Assembly: GCF_021233415.1 (NCBI RefSeq)
Contig: NZ_CP089466.1
Span: 1,240,001-1,304,000 of the forward strand
DNA length: 64,000 nucleotides
From: Halobacterium litoreum
GTDB lineage: Archaea; Halobacteriota; Halobacteria; Halobacteriales; Halobacteriaceae
Direction of reading: 5' to 3'
Shown: positions 17,670 through 26,485 of the stretch, piece after piece
How positions within the stretch are numbered: position 1 is the first letter of the stretch
Layout of the letters: each line of letters starts with the position of its first letter
The notes under the pieces: model-generated
The model's input: only the letters and a program-made list of their open reading frames with translations
Told to the model about the DNA's origin: nothing
Database searches by the model: none
Program-made: the position numbers and the translations under genes

Positions 17670-18200
17670 TTAGATATATCCCCTTTCACGAGCCAACGTA
17701 AGCGGTGCTAAGGTCCATCCAGTCGCTGGTTGGGAAGCTGCGATGTCCAATGCTCGGTCAACAGAGACATATCGCCAGTCTATATACTCTGAGTCTTCAG
17801 GTGTAGATTGTCCCTCGGATAATCCTTCTGCAACAATTATCGAACGCTTATACCGTGCCGTTGCCGTTGGGTAGTACGTAGATAGGTGGAAGAATTCACT
17901 TGCCGATATCCCGGTCTCCTCACGTAATTCACGCTTGGCTGCCTCAATGTGCGACTCTTCCTCTTCCACGTGTCCTCCTGGACACTCTGTGAATTTCTGT
18001 TTTAATTTGGGGCGATACTGTTCTACCATTACAACTTTTCCGTCTGAAACTGCTACGACAGCGATTGCATCTTTCGGGCGGTCAACCCAGTAATAATCTT
18101 TGACTTCGCCGTCGGGATTTCTCACTTGATCTGACCCAACAGAGAACCACGGACACTCGAATTTTGTATCTTGACTAAGTGTCTGCCAGTTTTCTCCCAT
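17670..18200 (-). CDS. NUDIX hydrolase, ADP-ribose-pyrophosphatase-like
   Basis: A 176-aa protein with a perfect Nudix box, GGHVEEEE, then KRELREETGI (GX5EX7REUXEEXGU). Upstream is the strand WVDRPKDAIAVVAVSDGKVVMVEQYR, typical of ADP-ribose and nucleotide-sugar pyrophosphatases. Within the sugar-nucleotide operon it may clean up or balance nucleoside-diphosphate sugars. It sits between the aminotransferase and epimerase genes on the same strand with short gaps. Substrate is inferred only. Confidence 0.88.
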   Translation of the reverse strand: MGENWQTLSQDTKFECPWFSVGSDQVRNPDGEVKDYYWVDRPKDAIAVVAVSDGKVVMVEQYRPKLKQKFTECPGGHVEEEESHIEAAKRELREETGISASEFFHLSTYYPTATARYKRSIIVAEGLSEGQSTPEDSEYIDWRYVSVDRALDIAASQPATGWTLAPLTLARERGYI

Positions 18201-18237
18201 GAAATTGTGCTATTCCGGCCCAGCTATATTACTACAC

Positions 18238-19227
18238 TCAAATCTCGTCGTATATCTCATCCATGTTGTCAATACAACGGTTGAGTGAATCGTCTAATTT
18301 GACCTTTGGGTCCCAGCCGAAGTCTGCGTTCGCTTTATTAACGTGGGGAACTCGCTTCTTCACGTCGTCGTCATATATTGGAACGTAATCGAATTCTAGT
18401 TCTTCACCTCTAACAATTCCGTGATCCCTTCCTTTCGCGAAAATTCGACGAGCAAGTTCTTTCATAGTTACTGGCTCAGGATTTGCCAGATTGTACGTCT
18501 CGTTTGTCGTTGCATCTGCAAACGACTGGTTAGCAATTGCTTCTGCAACCTCATTGATCCACGTGAAGCAACGGACCTGCTCTCCGTCACCGAAGATTTC
18601 CATTGGGTTCTGCTTCTCGACGAGTATCTTCCGCAAAAAGTCGGCGAAGACGTGGCTAATCCCTGCTTCGTCCTCACTCTTCTCGTAAGGGGTGATTATA
18701 TTGAATGGCCTCCAGATTGTGTATTCGATACCATATTGTTCTTCAAACGCCATACTAAGACGTTCTCCTACAACCTTCGAGAGCCCGTAGTCAGTTGAGG
18801 GGACTCGGCTTTTCCACACATCCGCCTCATTGTGAGGCGGTTCATCTTGCTCATATACCATCGACGAGGACAGATACGCTACACGCGACACATCGTGCTT
18901 CTTTGCTGCTTCCAGAATGTTTCGGTGGATGACTACGTCGTTGGAAAGAATATCTGCGGGATATTCATGGAACCCTTTGACACCATATATTAACGCAGCT
19001 GCGTTGATGACCCCGTCTACATCACTTACGAGATCCATCACTCGATCATGTTCTGTTAGATCAGCTTTGTGGAATTCGTATTCCTCCGGGTCAACCACTC
19101 GGGTGTGGTTGTAGTCGTCGTATCTAGCGTGGTTATCCACGCCAACCACCTCATGATCGTTTTGCAGTAGGTGTTTGATAGTCCACTGCATTAGCGATCC
19201 CTCACTACCGGTTACCAGAATTCTCAT
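18238..19227 (-). CDS. NAD-dependent epimerase/dehydratase (extended SDR)
   Basis: A 329-aa extended SDR of the nucleotide-sugar type. The NAD motif is TGSEGSLMQ (an altered GxxGxxG, with Leu-Met in the third position), and the catalytic YGLSK is present. SSSMVYEQ supplies the Ser. The C-terminal region (IFGDGEQVRCFTWINEVAEAI) binds the sugar nucleotide as in 4-epimerases. It starts 4 bp inside the dehydrogenase gene (ATGA-type overlap). It may be a UDP-GlcNAc or UDP-uronate epimerase; which one cannot be fixed. Confidence 0.87.
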   Translation of the reverse strand: MRILVTGSEGSLMQWTIKHLLQNDHEVVGVDNHARYDDYNHTRVVDPEEYEFHKADLTEHDRVMDLVSDVDGVINAAALIYGVKGFHEYPADILSNDVVIHRNILEAAKKHDVSRVAYLSSSMVYEQDEPPHNEADVWKSRVPSTDYGLSKVVGERLSMAFEEQYGIEYTIWRPFNIITPYEKSEDEAGISHVFADFLRKILVEKQNPMEIFGDGEQVRCFTWINEVAEAIANQSFADATTNETYNLANPEPVTMKELARRIFAKGRDHGIVRGEELEFDYVPIYDDDVKKRVPHVNKANADFGWDPKVKLDDSLNRCIDNMDEIYDEI

Positions 19228-20510
19228 AGACTCACCTCGGTTTCACCGCTGAGCTCGTCGTCCAATTCCCGCCCCACAAAGTAGCCGTTGTCAGATTGGT
19301 ATCTGGCAGCATCCCAGACACCCCAGATATCACAGTAAAGACAGTCATCGTTATTGACACGGCGTTGAATCGAATCGAAATCTTCGAACTCTGTGTGTGG
19401 CGTCATGAGAATCACCCAGTCGCTTTGCTCGATGTCTTCCAAATCGTCGTAACCGGGAACATTCGGTTCCACTTCGACGACATTTCGATACCCCTTCATC
19501 TGGAGTTGTTTCTCCATTTTGAATGAGACAGAGTTCCGGACGTCGTCGGAATCTCTTTTGAAAGTCATTCCAAGAACTGAAATTTTAGACGGGTCGGGGG
19601 ACTTCTCGGCCATTCTTTTTATGATCTGGGCGGGCATCCCTTCGTTGATCTGGTAGGCAGTTGAAACAAGTTCGTTAAATGGGATATTATCGACTAGGAA
19701 CCACCCGTCCTTCGTCAGGCATGGCCCACCGACGTTGGCGCCTGGAGATGGGACATCAAACCGGGGATAGTTCTTACCAGTTTTATCCAGAATCTTGTTT
19801 ACGTTGACGTTGTGGTGTGTGGCGAAGGATTCCGTGATTAGGTGGAATTCATTCGCTGCGGCGAACGTTAGGTACCGCCACATGTTCGTAAACAGTTTGC
19901 CGAGTTCTGCCTCGGTTGGATTCAATCTGAGGCAGTCCTCTTCAAGAATACTATTGAATACCTCCGCGGTACGCTCGTAGCTGTCGTCGTCTGGCGCACC
20001 GATAAGTTGTGGGAGACCAACAATCTCTTCAAACGCTTTGTGTTGTGCTATTCGCTCTGGGGCAAACGAGACGTAGACGTCCTCTCCGACCGTAAATCCT
20101 CGTTCTTCTAGGGTTTCACAGACGAGTTCTGTCGTGCCCGGATAGATTGTCGAACGGAAAATTAGCAACTGGTTGTCGCTGAGGTTTGGAATCACCTCGT
20201 TTACGACATCTAACAGAACGTCCATCTGTGGATTATGGTGTTCGTCGATGGGGGTACCAATGACGAACATGATGACATCGCAATTTTCAGCTGTCTCAAT
20301 TTCAGTAGTCGTATCTAAGCGACCGGAGGCCAGTACAGTTTCGAGCATCTCCTCGCCTCCTGGCTCATTGAACGGCAGTTCTCCACTTTCGACCGTTTGC
20401 AGTCTAGTCTCATCCTTGTCAATGAGTGTTACTGAGAAGCCAGCATCGGCGAGTACTATACCTAAGGGCAGACCAACATGGCCTCCACCACCGATGATTC
20501 CAATCCGCAT
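19224..20510 (-). CDS. UDP-N-acetylmannosaminuronate-type nucleotide-sugar dehydrogenase
   Basis: A 428-aa three-domain dehydrogenase from the ATG opening MRIGIIGGGGHVGLPLG. The longer reading from 20528 adds only MHQHGC, and the upstream TATA-like ctatgataagg fits the shorter start better. The catalytic Cys is in GANVGGPCLTKDGW. The segment FAPERIAQHKAFEEI resembles WecC and related UDP-ManNAc dehydrogenases more than UDP-glucose dehydrogenase. It oxidises C6 twice with NAD+ to a uronic acid. A second, UDP-glucose-type dehydrogenase is at 36,439. Confidence 0.9.
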   Translation of the reverse strand: MRIGIIGGGGHVGLPLGIVLADAGFSVTLIDKDETRLQTVESGELPFNEPGGEEMLETVLASGRLDTTTEIETAENCDVIMFVIGTPIDEHHNPQMDVLLDVVNEVIPNLSDNQLLIFRSTIYPGTTELVCETLEERGFTVGEDVYVSFAPERIAQHKAFEEIVGLPQLIGAPDDDSYERTAEVFNSILEEDCLRLNPTEAELGKLFTNMWRYLTFAAANEFHLITESFATHHNVNVNKILDKTGKNYPRFDVPSPGANVGGPCLTKDGWFLVDNIPFNELVSTAYQINEGMPAQIIKRMAEKSPDPSKISVLGMTFKRDSDDVRNSVSFKMEKQLQMKGYRNVVEVEPNVPGYDDLEDIEQSDWVILMTPHTEFEDFDSIQRRVNNDDCLYCDIWGVWDAARYQSDNGYFVGRELDDELSGETEVSL

Positions 20511-20857
20511 ACATCCATGCTGATGCACGTCCCTATTAGCCTTATCATAGCTTTTGTCCGAAGAACGTACCAGTAAATCTGCAGTCAGTCAGAACCAGAC
20601 TTCACACCTTGATATCCTGGAACCGGTGATGAGTTTGTTCTTGAACCCCTATCTCATGCGCTCCGAAATTTCCCAAATTGAAATTCTAAACCCTCCAAAT
20701 TTTATATATGTGTTTCGAGTGTAATGAAGCTCGAATTGCGCCACTAATAGCCCTCACTCTGGAAAAATTATCCACGCCTCACAAAGTGTGCAGCTAACTC
20801 GATCTGCATCAGCGGCCTGTCCAGACGAACCGCCGGTAGTATAGAAGTGACAATCGA
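20511..20857. other. 347-bp intergenic region
   Basis: AT-rich. It contains the promoter of the dehydrogenase gene (about 20535-20550) and a run ttttatatatgtg near 20700. No open frame with a recognisable product, no tRNA and no repeat is seen. The stretch downstream of the FkbM gene may carry its transcription end. Confidence 0.45.
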
Positions 20858-21640
20858 TTAGTCTATTGATAATTGTGCTCTAATATGTGTACAAGATGGG
20901 TGTTGATTCTTGCCGTTCTCCACTACTTCAACGACATCGTATCCCTTACTATTTAGAATGTCCACTACTTCACTATGATTATTGTGCGTCTCGACAAGTA
21001 AAACCGATGGTTTGACATCCATCTTCTGTAAAATTGCAGTTTCTGCGCCTTCACAGTCCATTTCATAAACATCAGCGTGGGGCAGTTTGCTTGCCGGGAC
21101 TCTATTCACATCAGATGGTGGATTCTGAGTGAAATTTGACCCGGCCACTTCACCCACCGCTGCCAACTCTATGTCGACTTTATCGGTACAATCATTTAAT
21201 TCAATTGTCTGACTCAATATCTCATATGTTTGCTTGGATTGTTCAAATGCAGTTACTTTGCTATCCGTCACTTTGCTTGCAACTACTGCTGTAACACCGA
21301 GCCCGCCACCAATGACAACTACCTCGTCACCCTTCTCAGCATAGGATTTAAGCGACTCAACCTCAGTATATTCATATTCTGGATCATTTTCTGTTGGATA
21401 TGCCGGTTCATAGTATGGAGAATACACATCGAGCAAATTAATATTTACTGGCACGACAACGTCATTTAGTTCCAGTTGTCGCGATTTATCCGGCGTGAAA
21501 CGTTTTAAAGAATTTACTACTTTTGTATAATTCGAGTGTGTTTTGTTTCGGATATACGATTGAATACTGTTTAGTAGACTTATCAAACCCTCTTCGGAGT
21601 AAATCTCCCAAACCCTGGTTGGTAGAGACTGTCCTGGCAT
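20858..21640 (-). CDS. FkbM family methyltransferase
   Basis: A 260-aa SAM-dependent methyltransferase. The glycine-rich motif EVVVIGGGLGVTAVVASK appears near residue 105, and the FkbM hallmark DVYEMDCEGAETAILQKM near residue 190. Such enzymes O-methylate sugars or polyketides; in this island a methylated sugar of the surface glycan is the likely product. Its coding sequence is the most AT-rich of the island, suggesting separate acquisition. A TATA-like taagtatgcg lies 24-32 nt upstream of the ATG. Confidence 0.82.
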   Translation of the reverse strand: MPGQSLPTRVWEIYSEEGLISLLNSIQSYIRNKTHSNYTKVVNSLKRFTPDKSRQLELNDVVVPVNINLLDVYSPYYEPAYPTENDPEYEYTEVESLKSYAEKGDEVVVIGGGLGVTAVVASKVTDSKVTAFEQSKQTYEILSQTIELNDCTDKVDIELAAVGEVAGSNFTQNPPSDVNRVPASKLPHADVYEMDCEGAETAILQKMDVKPSVLLVETHNNHSEVVDILNSKGYDVVEVVENGKNQHPSCTHIRAQLSID

Positions 21641-22071
21641 AATTATCCATTAGCCCCTATCGCATACTTAGTGATGTTGAAAATCACATTTAATGGATTG
21701 TCTCCTGAATCCTGTAATCAGAAGCCCAGTCGTTCACAAATTCACACCCAATCCCTTTTGAAGACCCACGCGAATGAACCCCATTCTCTTAACAAAACTG
21801 GGGCGATTAAATTTCAAGGATGATGAGGAACTTGCTGAGAGTATTAGTTCAATCTACGCACTCATCTAACTCCCGCACCTAAGATGTGATTCTCGAGAGA
21901 ACGATTCTAAGTTTGTAACTGTCTCTCCCGGAATATTCGTGAATAGAAGTGCCTTATTTAATCCGGCCAAGAATGTCGATATGGGTACTACTTTGACAGG
22001 AAACCCTGTGGGATAGTAGAATCTTCCATCAGGACTGTGAAGTACCCCACAGAAGGTGTCATAACTCGGAC
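21641..22071. other. 431-bp AT-rich region without a convincing gene
   Basis: This gap lies between the FkbM gene and the frameshifted glycosyltransferase. A plus-strand frame of 31 codons (21774-21869) is open but matches nothing I know, and it lies next to a CCCCA/TGGGG hairpin. It could be debris of an insertion sequence or of another island gene. No intact transposase or terminal repeats are visible. Confidence 0.45.
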
Positions 22072-23219
22072 TCAGTCGTCGGCATTCCCGAGAAATCTAT
22101 CCGCTGCAATCTCTGGTTCCATAAATTCATCATAGACCTCTCCTGCCTGATCTCCAATACTGCCTTCCTTTTCCATTTCGTAGAACTGTCCAATTCGGTC
22201 TGACACCATTGTTCTATCTTCAAGTAAAACCGCCGTCTCCCCGTCTTCGAATAGCTCGCAAATTGCAGGCGAGTCTACACTCAGCATGGGCTTCGAGAAA
22301 TACGCGGCTTCTGCAGCCTTGTTTCCAATACCAATATCTCCGTGAGGGTTGTGGACTAACCGATTACTAACTAGGTCTGCAGCATCAATGTAGGCCAAAA
22401 GCGTCTTATTGTCTACAAACCCCTCGAATTTGACGTTATCTAGTGATTTTCGTTTTGCGTCCTCCATGATTTCTGTCCGGCTCCCACCATCACCGAGAAA
22501 GACGAACTCTTTATCAGGATGAGATTCGGCAGCAGAGAGAAGTTCTGAAACGCCATGGAAGTTGATATAGTTCCCCCAGTACAGAATATTCACGTCAACG
22601 TTACTGTCATTATTACCTCCTTCCCGGCTTGCAAATCGATCTTCATCTACCCCGCAGTAAATTGTTACAGCATTTTCCATCGGTAAGTCGAAAGCATCGG
22701 CAAACTCCTCAGTCATCGCATCCGTTAGAGAAATGTATTTGTTTGCTACTTTGATCGCCAGTTTATCTAGCTTGAAATAGAGTCGAGCGGCGGGGGAGTT
22801 CTGGGCTACTAGTTGTCTACCAAGAACGTTCGGGTAGTACAAACCACCGTGCGAATCAAAGTAGAGGGGGAGTCAAGAACAATTGCCAATATCTTCATTG
22901 AAAATACACTGTAATCTGAAGCGTTTGCCGCGAAGAGGATATCTGCGTCTTTGAGAGTTCGCAGGTGTAAAGCGGAGTAAAGGAGTGCTAGGGTATTCTC
23001 TATCAATATGAGTGCGACGAGGAATACCCAGAGTAGATACCCGTCGAATCGGTCGGACAGATTTCGCTGTCTTCGACGAGTGAAAAGACTGGGCGATTGA
23101 ACTTTCTGAACTGTGTGCCCCCTCCGCCTGAGTCCCTCTTCAATTACGTCATCACGATTTGACCAACCAGGAAAAGAACCGACAAATGCGATTCTACGTT
23201 TGGCGTTTGAGCTCCCCAT
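22072..23219 (-). pseudogene. Glycosyltransferase family 4, split by a frameshift
   Basis: Two overlapping frames together make one GT4 protein of about 383 residues. The N-terminal frame (23219 to 22809) starts RRIAFVGSFPGWSNRDDVIEEGLRR and reads correctly to AIVLDSP. The C-terminal frame (from about 22865 to 22072) continues LYFDSHGGLYYPNVLGR and holds the donor-binding domain (ILYWGNY, FLGDGG, GIGNKAAEAAYFSKPML). Adding one C to the run of five C (minus strand, 22866-22870) joins them perfectly as DSPLYFDSHGG. So it is either a recent pseudogene, a sequencing error or a phase-variable gene. Downstream sequence shows no further decay. Confidence 0.85.
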
Positions 23220-23326
23220 ATCTAACTCACTGCTTGAGACATCGATACTTCAATTCTTTTGTTGAACTTGATTTCACCACGGAATTGTAGTTCCGAGTGT
23301 GACCTGAGCGGAGCAACCACGGGTTG

Positions 23327-23338
23327 TTAAATATTTAG
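23327..23338 (+). promoter_or_regulatory. TATA element deciding the start of the phosphodiesterase gene
   Basis: The sequence ttaaatatttag is a strong archaeal TATA box. Transcription would begin near 23358-23362, exactly where the conserved N-terminus (ITTIVLGIDG) starts, implying a leaderless mRNA beginning at an ATT or ATC codon. Confidence 0.6.
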
Positions 23339-23360
23339 ACCGTTAAAGTCGCTCAGAGGG

Positions 23361-24896
23361 ATTACTATCACTACAATCGTCCTCGGTATCGATGGTACGA
23401 CTTGGACGCTCTTGGATCGATGGCTGGACGATCTTCCTACGCTCTCCGGGATTGTTGAGAATGGTACATCCAGCGAACTCGAAAGCTCAACCCCGCCAGT
23501 CACTAGTCCTGCCTGGCGGTGCTACGGGACCGGAAAGAACCCCGACGACATCGGTGTCTACTGGTGGCGACAACTCGACCGGGAGACAAACGAGTTCGTC
23601 GGGGCCGACCAGTTGCCGCTCACCGACGAGTGTTACTGGGAGCGACTGTCCGACGCCGGGTACCAGGTTGCGGTCATGGGCGTTCCGCTTAACTCTCCGC
23701 CCCAAGCGGTTGATGGACACTTCGTGAGCGGCGGACCCTTCGCCGACCCAGACAACTACACGTATCCAGAGTCCCTGTCGGACACTCTGGAGAGTGAGTT
23801 CGATTACCAGCTCCATCCGAAGGAGTACCCGTCTGTCGAGAACGCAACTGACTCAGAGATCGTAGCCGATTTCGAGGCGATGATCGAACAGCGCTTCGAC
23901 GTTGCGGAGTGGCTGCTGGAAGAGCACGACCCTGACTTCCTCAATCTCACCCTCTTCTACATCAACGTCATGCAGCACAAGGCGTGGGATGCACCGGAAG
24001 TGAAGGGCCTCTGGAAAGTTATCGACGAGCGAATCGGCGAGTTGGTCGATAGTGACGACAACCTCATTATTCATTCCGACCACGGGCTGCACGAGGTCGA
24101 GCGGGTTTTCTATCTCAACGCGTGGCTCGAACAACAGGGGTATCTTTCGGTTACCGCTCCCGAGGATGACCGCTCAGTTGTGGACTACGTCAAAAGTGTA
24201 ACCGATGCCCTTGGAATCTCAGAGCAGGTCGGTCGCGTTCTTCCAGAATTTATTCGCCAACGTGTCGGTTCTGGTCGTCGATTGCTTGACTCGGGGGAAT
24301 ACGAGTCCAGAATCGATTTCGACGAATCCCGTGCCGTAGCACTTCCACAGGGGCCTGTGTACTTGCTGGATGATGATCCGTCATTTGCAGATGCACTCAC
24401 TAATGAACTACTTGCGGTGGAAGACCCCAAAACGGGCAGACGGGCTCTGGAGGACATCGTGCCTGCCTCAGACGTGTACGGTGACCCAGTTGGGGAGAAT
24501 GCCCCCGACCTGCTGGTCCGATGGAACGACGGCTTCGAGGTCAAGAACCAACACTCTGAAGACGAAAAACAGGTGTGGGGTTCGCCGCACGGTGTCCTCG
24601 CGGACAACGCCCAGCAGGGAGTGGTAATCGCGGAAGGACCTAGCTTTGGTTCCAGTGACGATGTGAAAACGCCTTACCTTACCGATATAGCACCCACTGT
24701 CCTTCACTTATTTGGGGAGCCGATTCCTGAGGGATTCTCTGGTTCTGTGGCCATGGATCTGTTTGCACCGGGGTCAGAACCTGCGAACAAGGAGGTTTCG
24801 TACACTACGGCAACCATGTCTGGACGAAGCAACGGCCACGAAGATGCTACTCAGGACGTAAACGATCGGCTCCAAGATCTCGGATACCTCGAGTAA
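23361..24896 (+). CDS. Alkaline phosphatase superfamily protein (type I phosphodiesterase-like)
   Basis: A protein of about 511 residues. The metal-binding N-terminus GIDGTTWTLLDRWLDDLPTL is in frame from 23361 but no ATG, GTG or TTG precedes it; the nearest, a TTG at 23412, would cut this motif off. I therefore place the start at the ATT at 23361 (or ATC at 23367), supported by the TATA box 24-35 nt upstream. The nucleophile region is STPPVTSPAWRCYGTGKNP (Thr or Ser), and HSDHG supplies metal ligands. It may be a phosphodiesterase, phosphotransferase or sulfatase acting on the glycan. The tail RLQDLGYLE matches two other island enzymes. Confidence 0.8.
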   Translation: MTITTIVLGIDGTTWTLLDRWLDDLPTLSGIVENGTSSELESSTPPVTSPAWRCYGTGKNPDDIGVYWWRQLDRETNEFVGADQLPLTDECYWERLSDAGYQVAVMGVPLNSPPQAVDGHFVSGGPFADPDNYTYPESLSDTLESEFDYQLHPKEYPSVENATDSEIVADFEAMIEQRFDVAEWLLEEHDPDFLNLTLFYINVMQHKAWDAPEVKGLWKVIDERIGELVDSDDNLIIHSDHGLHEVERVFYLNAWLEQQGYLSVTAPEDDRSVVDYVKSVTDALGISEQVGRVLPEFIRQRVGSGRRLLDSGEYESRIDFDESRAVALPQGPVYLLDDDPSFADALTNELLAVEDPKTGRRALEDIVPASDVYGDPVGENAPDLLVRWNDGFEVKNQHSEDEKQVWGSPHGVLADNAQQGVVIAEGPSFGSSDDVKTPYLTDIAPTVLHLFGEPIPEGFSGSVAMDLFAPGSEPANKEVSYTTATMSGRSNGHEDATQDVNDRLQDLGYLE

Positions 24897-25011
24897 CGCG
24901 GCTATTTTCGTTGCGACGACCCGACGCTTATTTCGTTGCCTCCTGACCTAATTCGTGTTTTCAGGCGTCTTTCTTGATAGTGTTGGCGTACATAGACAAT
25001 ACACGACAAAA

Positions 25012-25020
25012 CTTTATTCC
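25012..25020 (+). promoter_or_regulatory. TATA element for the sulfatase-like gene at 25044
   Basis: ctttattcc lies 24-32 nt upstream of the ATG, consistent with a leaderless transcript. Confidence 0.5.
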
Positions 25021-25043
25021 GGTGTTGCTAGTAGATATCTACT

Positions 25044-26480
25044 ATGAGTGAAACGACTCGCCCTCCGAACATTCTACTAGTCGTTTTAGATTCAGCGCGC
25101 GCCCGGAATTTTGGAATTTACGGACACGACCGTGAAACGACGCCGTTTTTATCGGAGTTCGAGAAGGAGTCAGTAAAGTTTACGTCTGCGTGGTCTCCCG
25201 GTGTTTGGACACTTCCGAGTCACGTGAGTATGCTCTCTGGGTACGACGTTGCTGAGCACGGTGTTACTAGTACCGAAGACAGCATCAATCCTCAGGAGAC
25301 AGTATTTCACAAGCTATCGGAGCGGGGATACGATACTGGTGTTTTCTCTGAGAACACCTGGCTGACAGAGGCGGAGGTCGGCCTCAAGCACTCCTTCGAC
25401 ACCGTTCGTGGGAAGCCGAGTGTGATTTATCCGAGTGGATTGAATCCAGGTGAATTCGCACACAGAAACGAGTACGGCGATTACCTCGCATTCATCCGTG
25501 AATCGTTATCGCACGATGCGCCGTTGAAGTCTCTTCTTAATGGCGTCGCAGCGAAAGTTCAGTACGACTTCCCAGAGCGTGTTTCGAACTGGCTCCTCGC
25601 TGAACCAACTGGAGAGTACTACGTTGATTCCTTCCTTAAGTGGTCTCGCGACTCTTCTGGCCCATGGGCAGGATGTATCAACCTCATGGACGCTCACCGC
25701 CCATATGTTCCATCGGCAGATATGGACCTGTGGAGTGATTCTACGGCTTGGGAAGTACAGAAATCGCTCTCAGACCCCGTATGGCCGTTCCTTCGAGAGG
25801 ATGAGCCCCTGTGGAAATTACGGGAACTTGAGGACCTGTACGACGGCGGAATTCGGCAATGCGACCACGCAATAAAGCGCTTAATTCACGGTCTCAAGGA
25901 ACGGGACGCACTTGAAGATACATTTGTCATCATTACTGGCGACCACGGGGAAGGATTCGGGGAGGACAGTTTTCTCCGTCCTGACGAACCTGTCGTAGAG
26001 CACAAAGCAGGTATCCATCCAGTCCAGACAAATGTCCCCCTTCTAGTCCGAACTCCCTCCAAACAGAGTGGTTCGGTAACGAATCCAGTTTCACTCACTC
26101 GAATTCACGATGTGATTCTATCGATGGTCTCTGAGGACTTCGAACCGACAGATTTCAGCGCTGAGACTGGAGCACGTATCAGCTATACGGGCGGAGCCGC
26201 CCAACAAATCGATTCACAGACAGACGGTGAAGAACCTACTGCGAACTGCGTCGTCCAGCAAATCGGCGACAAGGTCGTGAAACTCACAGAGTGGGGCGAC
26301 AGCGAAGCGTCGGTCTCAATTGAAGACGCCCAAGTAGCCACTCCGAACGACGAATACGAGATAGAGCCTCGAGTTTCAGCGGCTTTCTCGACTCTGCGGA
26401 CCCCCGATATTCGTGAAGATCGAACTGAGCCAATTGAGCCCGGTGTAAAGGACCGCCTCGAGGAATTGGGTTATCGGTGA
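25044..26480 (+). CDS. Sulfatase-like alkaline phosphatase superfamily protein
   Basis: A 478-aa protein with the sulfatase-fold start PNILLVVLDSARARNFGIYG and the active-site segment WTLPSHVSMLSG. The position that is Cys or Ser in formylglycine sulfatases (C/S-x-P-x-R) reads Thr-Leu-Pro-Ser-His here, so hydrolysis or transfer through a Thr nucleophile, as in phosphoethanolamine or phosphoglycerol transferases, is a better guess than true sulfatase activity. ITGDHGEGFGED gives the second metal site. There is no signal peptide, so it may act in the cytoplasm. It is convergent with the flippase gene. The tail RLEELGYR is shared with two neighbours. Confidence 0.88.
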   Translation: MSETTRPPNILLVVLDSARARNFGIYGHDRETTPFLSEFEKESVKFTSAWSPGVWTLPSHVSMLSGYDVAEHGVTSTEDSINPQETVFHKLSERGYDTGVFSENTWLTEAEVGLKHSFDTVRGKPSVIYPSGLNPGEFAHRNEYGDYLAFIRESLSHDAPLKSLLNGVAAKVQYDFPERVSNWLLAEPTGEYYVDSFLKWSRDSSGPWAGCINLMDAHRPYVPSADMDLWSDSTAWEVQKSLSDPVWPFLREDEPLWKLRELEDLYDGGIRQCDHAIKRLIHGLKERDALEDTFVIITGDHGEGFGEDSFLRPDEPVVEHKAGIHPVQTNVPLLVRTPSKQSGSVTNPVSLTRIHDVILSMVSEDFEPTDFSAETGARISYTGGAAQQIDSQTDGEEPTANCVVQQIGDKVVKLTEWGDSEASVSIEDAQVATPNDEYEIEPRVSAAFSTLRTPDIREDRTEPIEPGVKDRLEELGYR

Positions 26481-26485
26481 CGAAC

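Noticed and set aside
21774-21869. 31-codon plus-strand frame in the AT-rich gap as an insertion-sequence remnant
   Set aside because: No transposase motif, terminal inverted repeats or target duplication is visible, so no mobile element is called.
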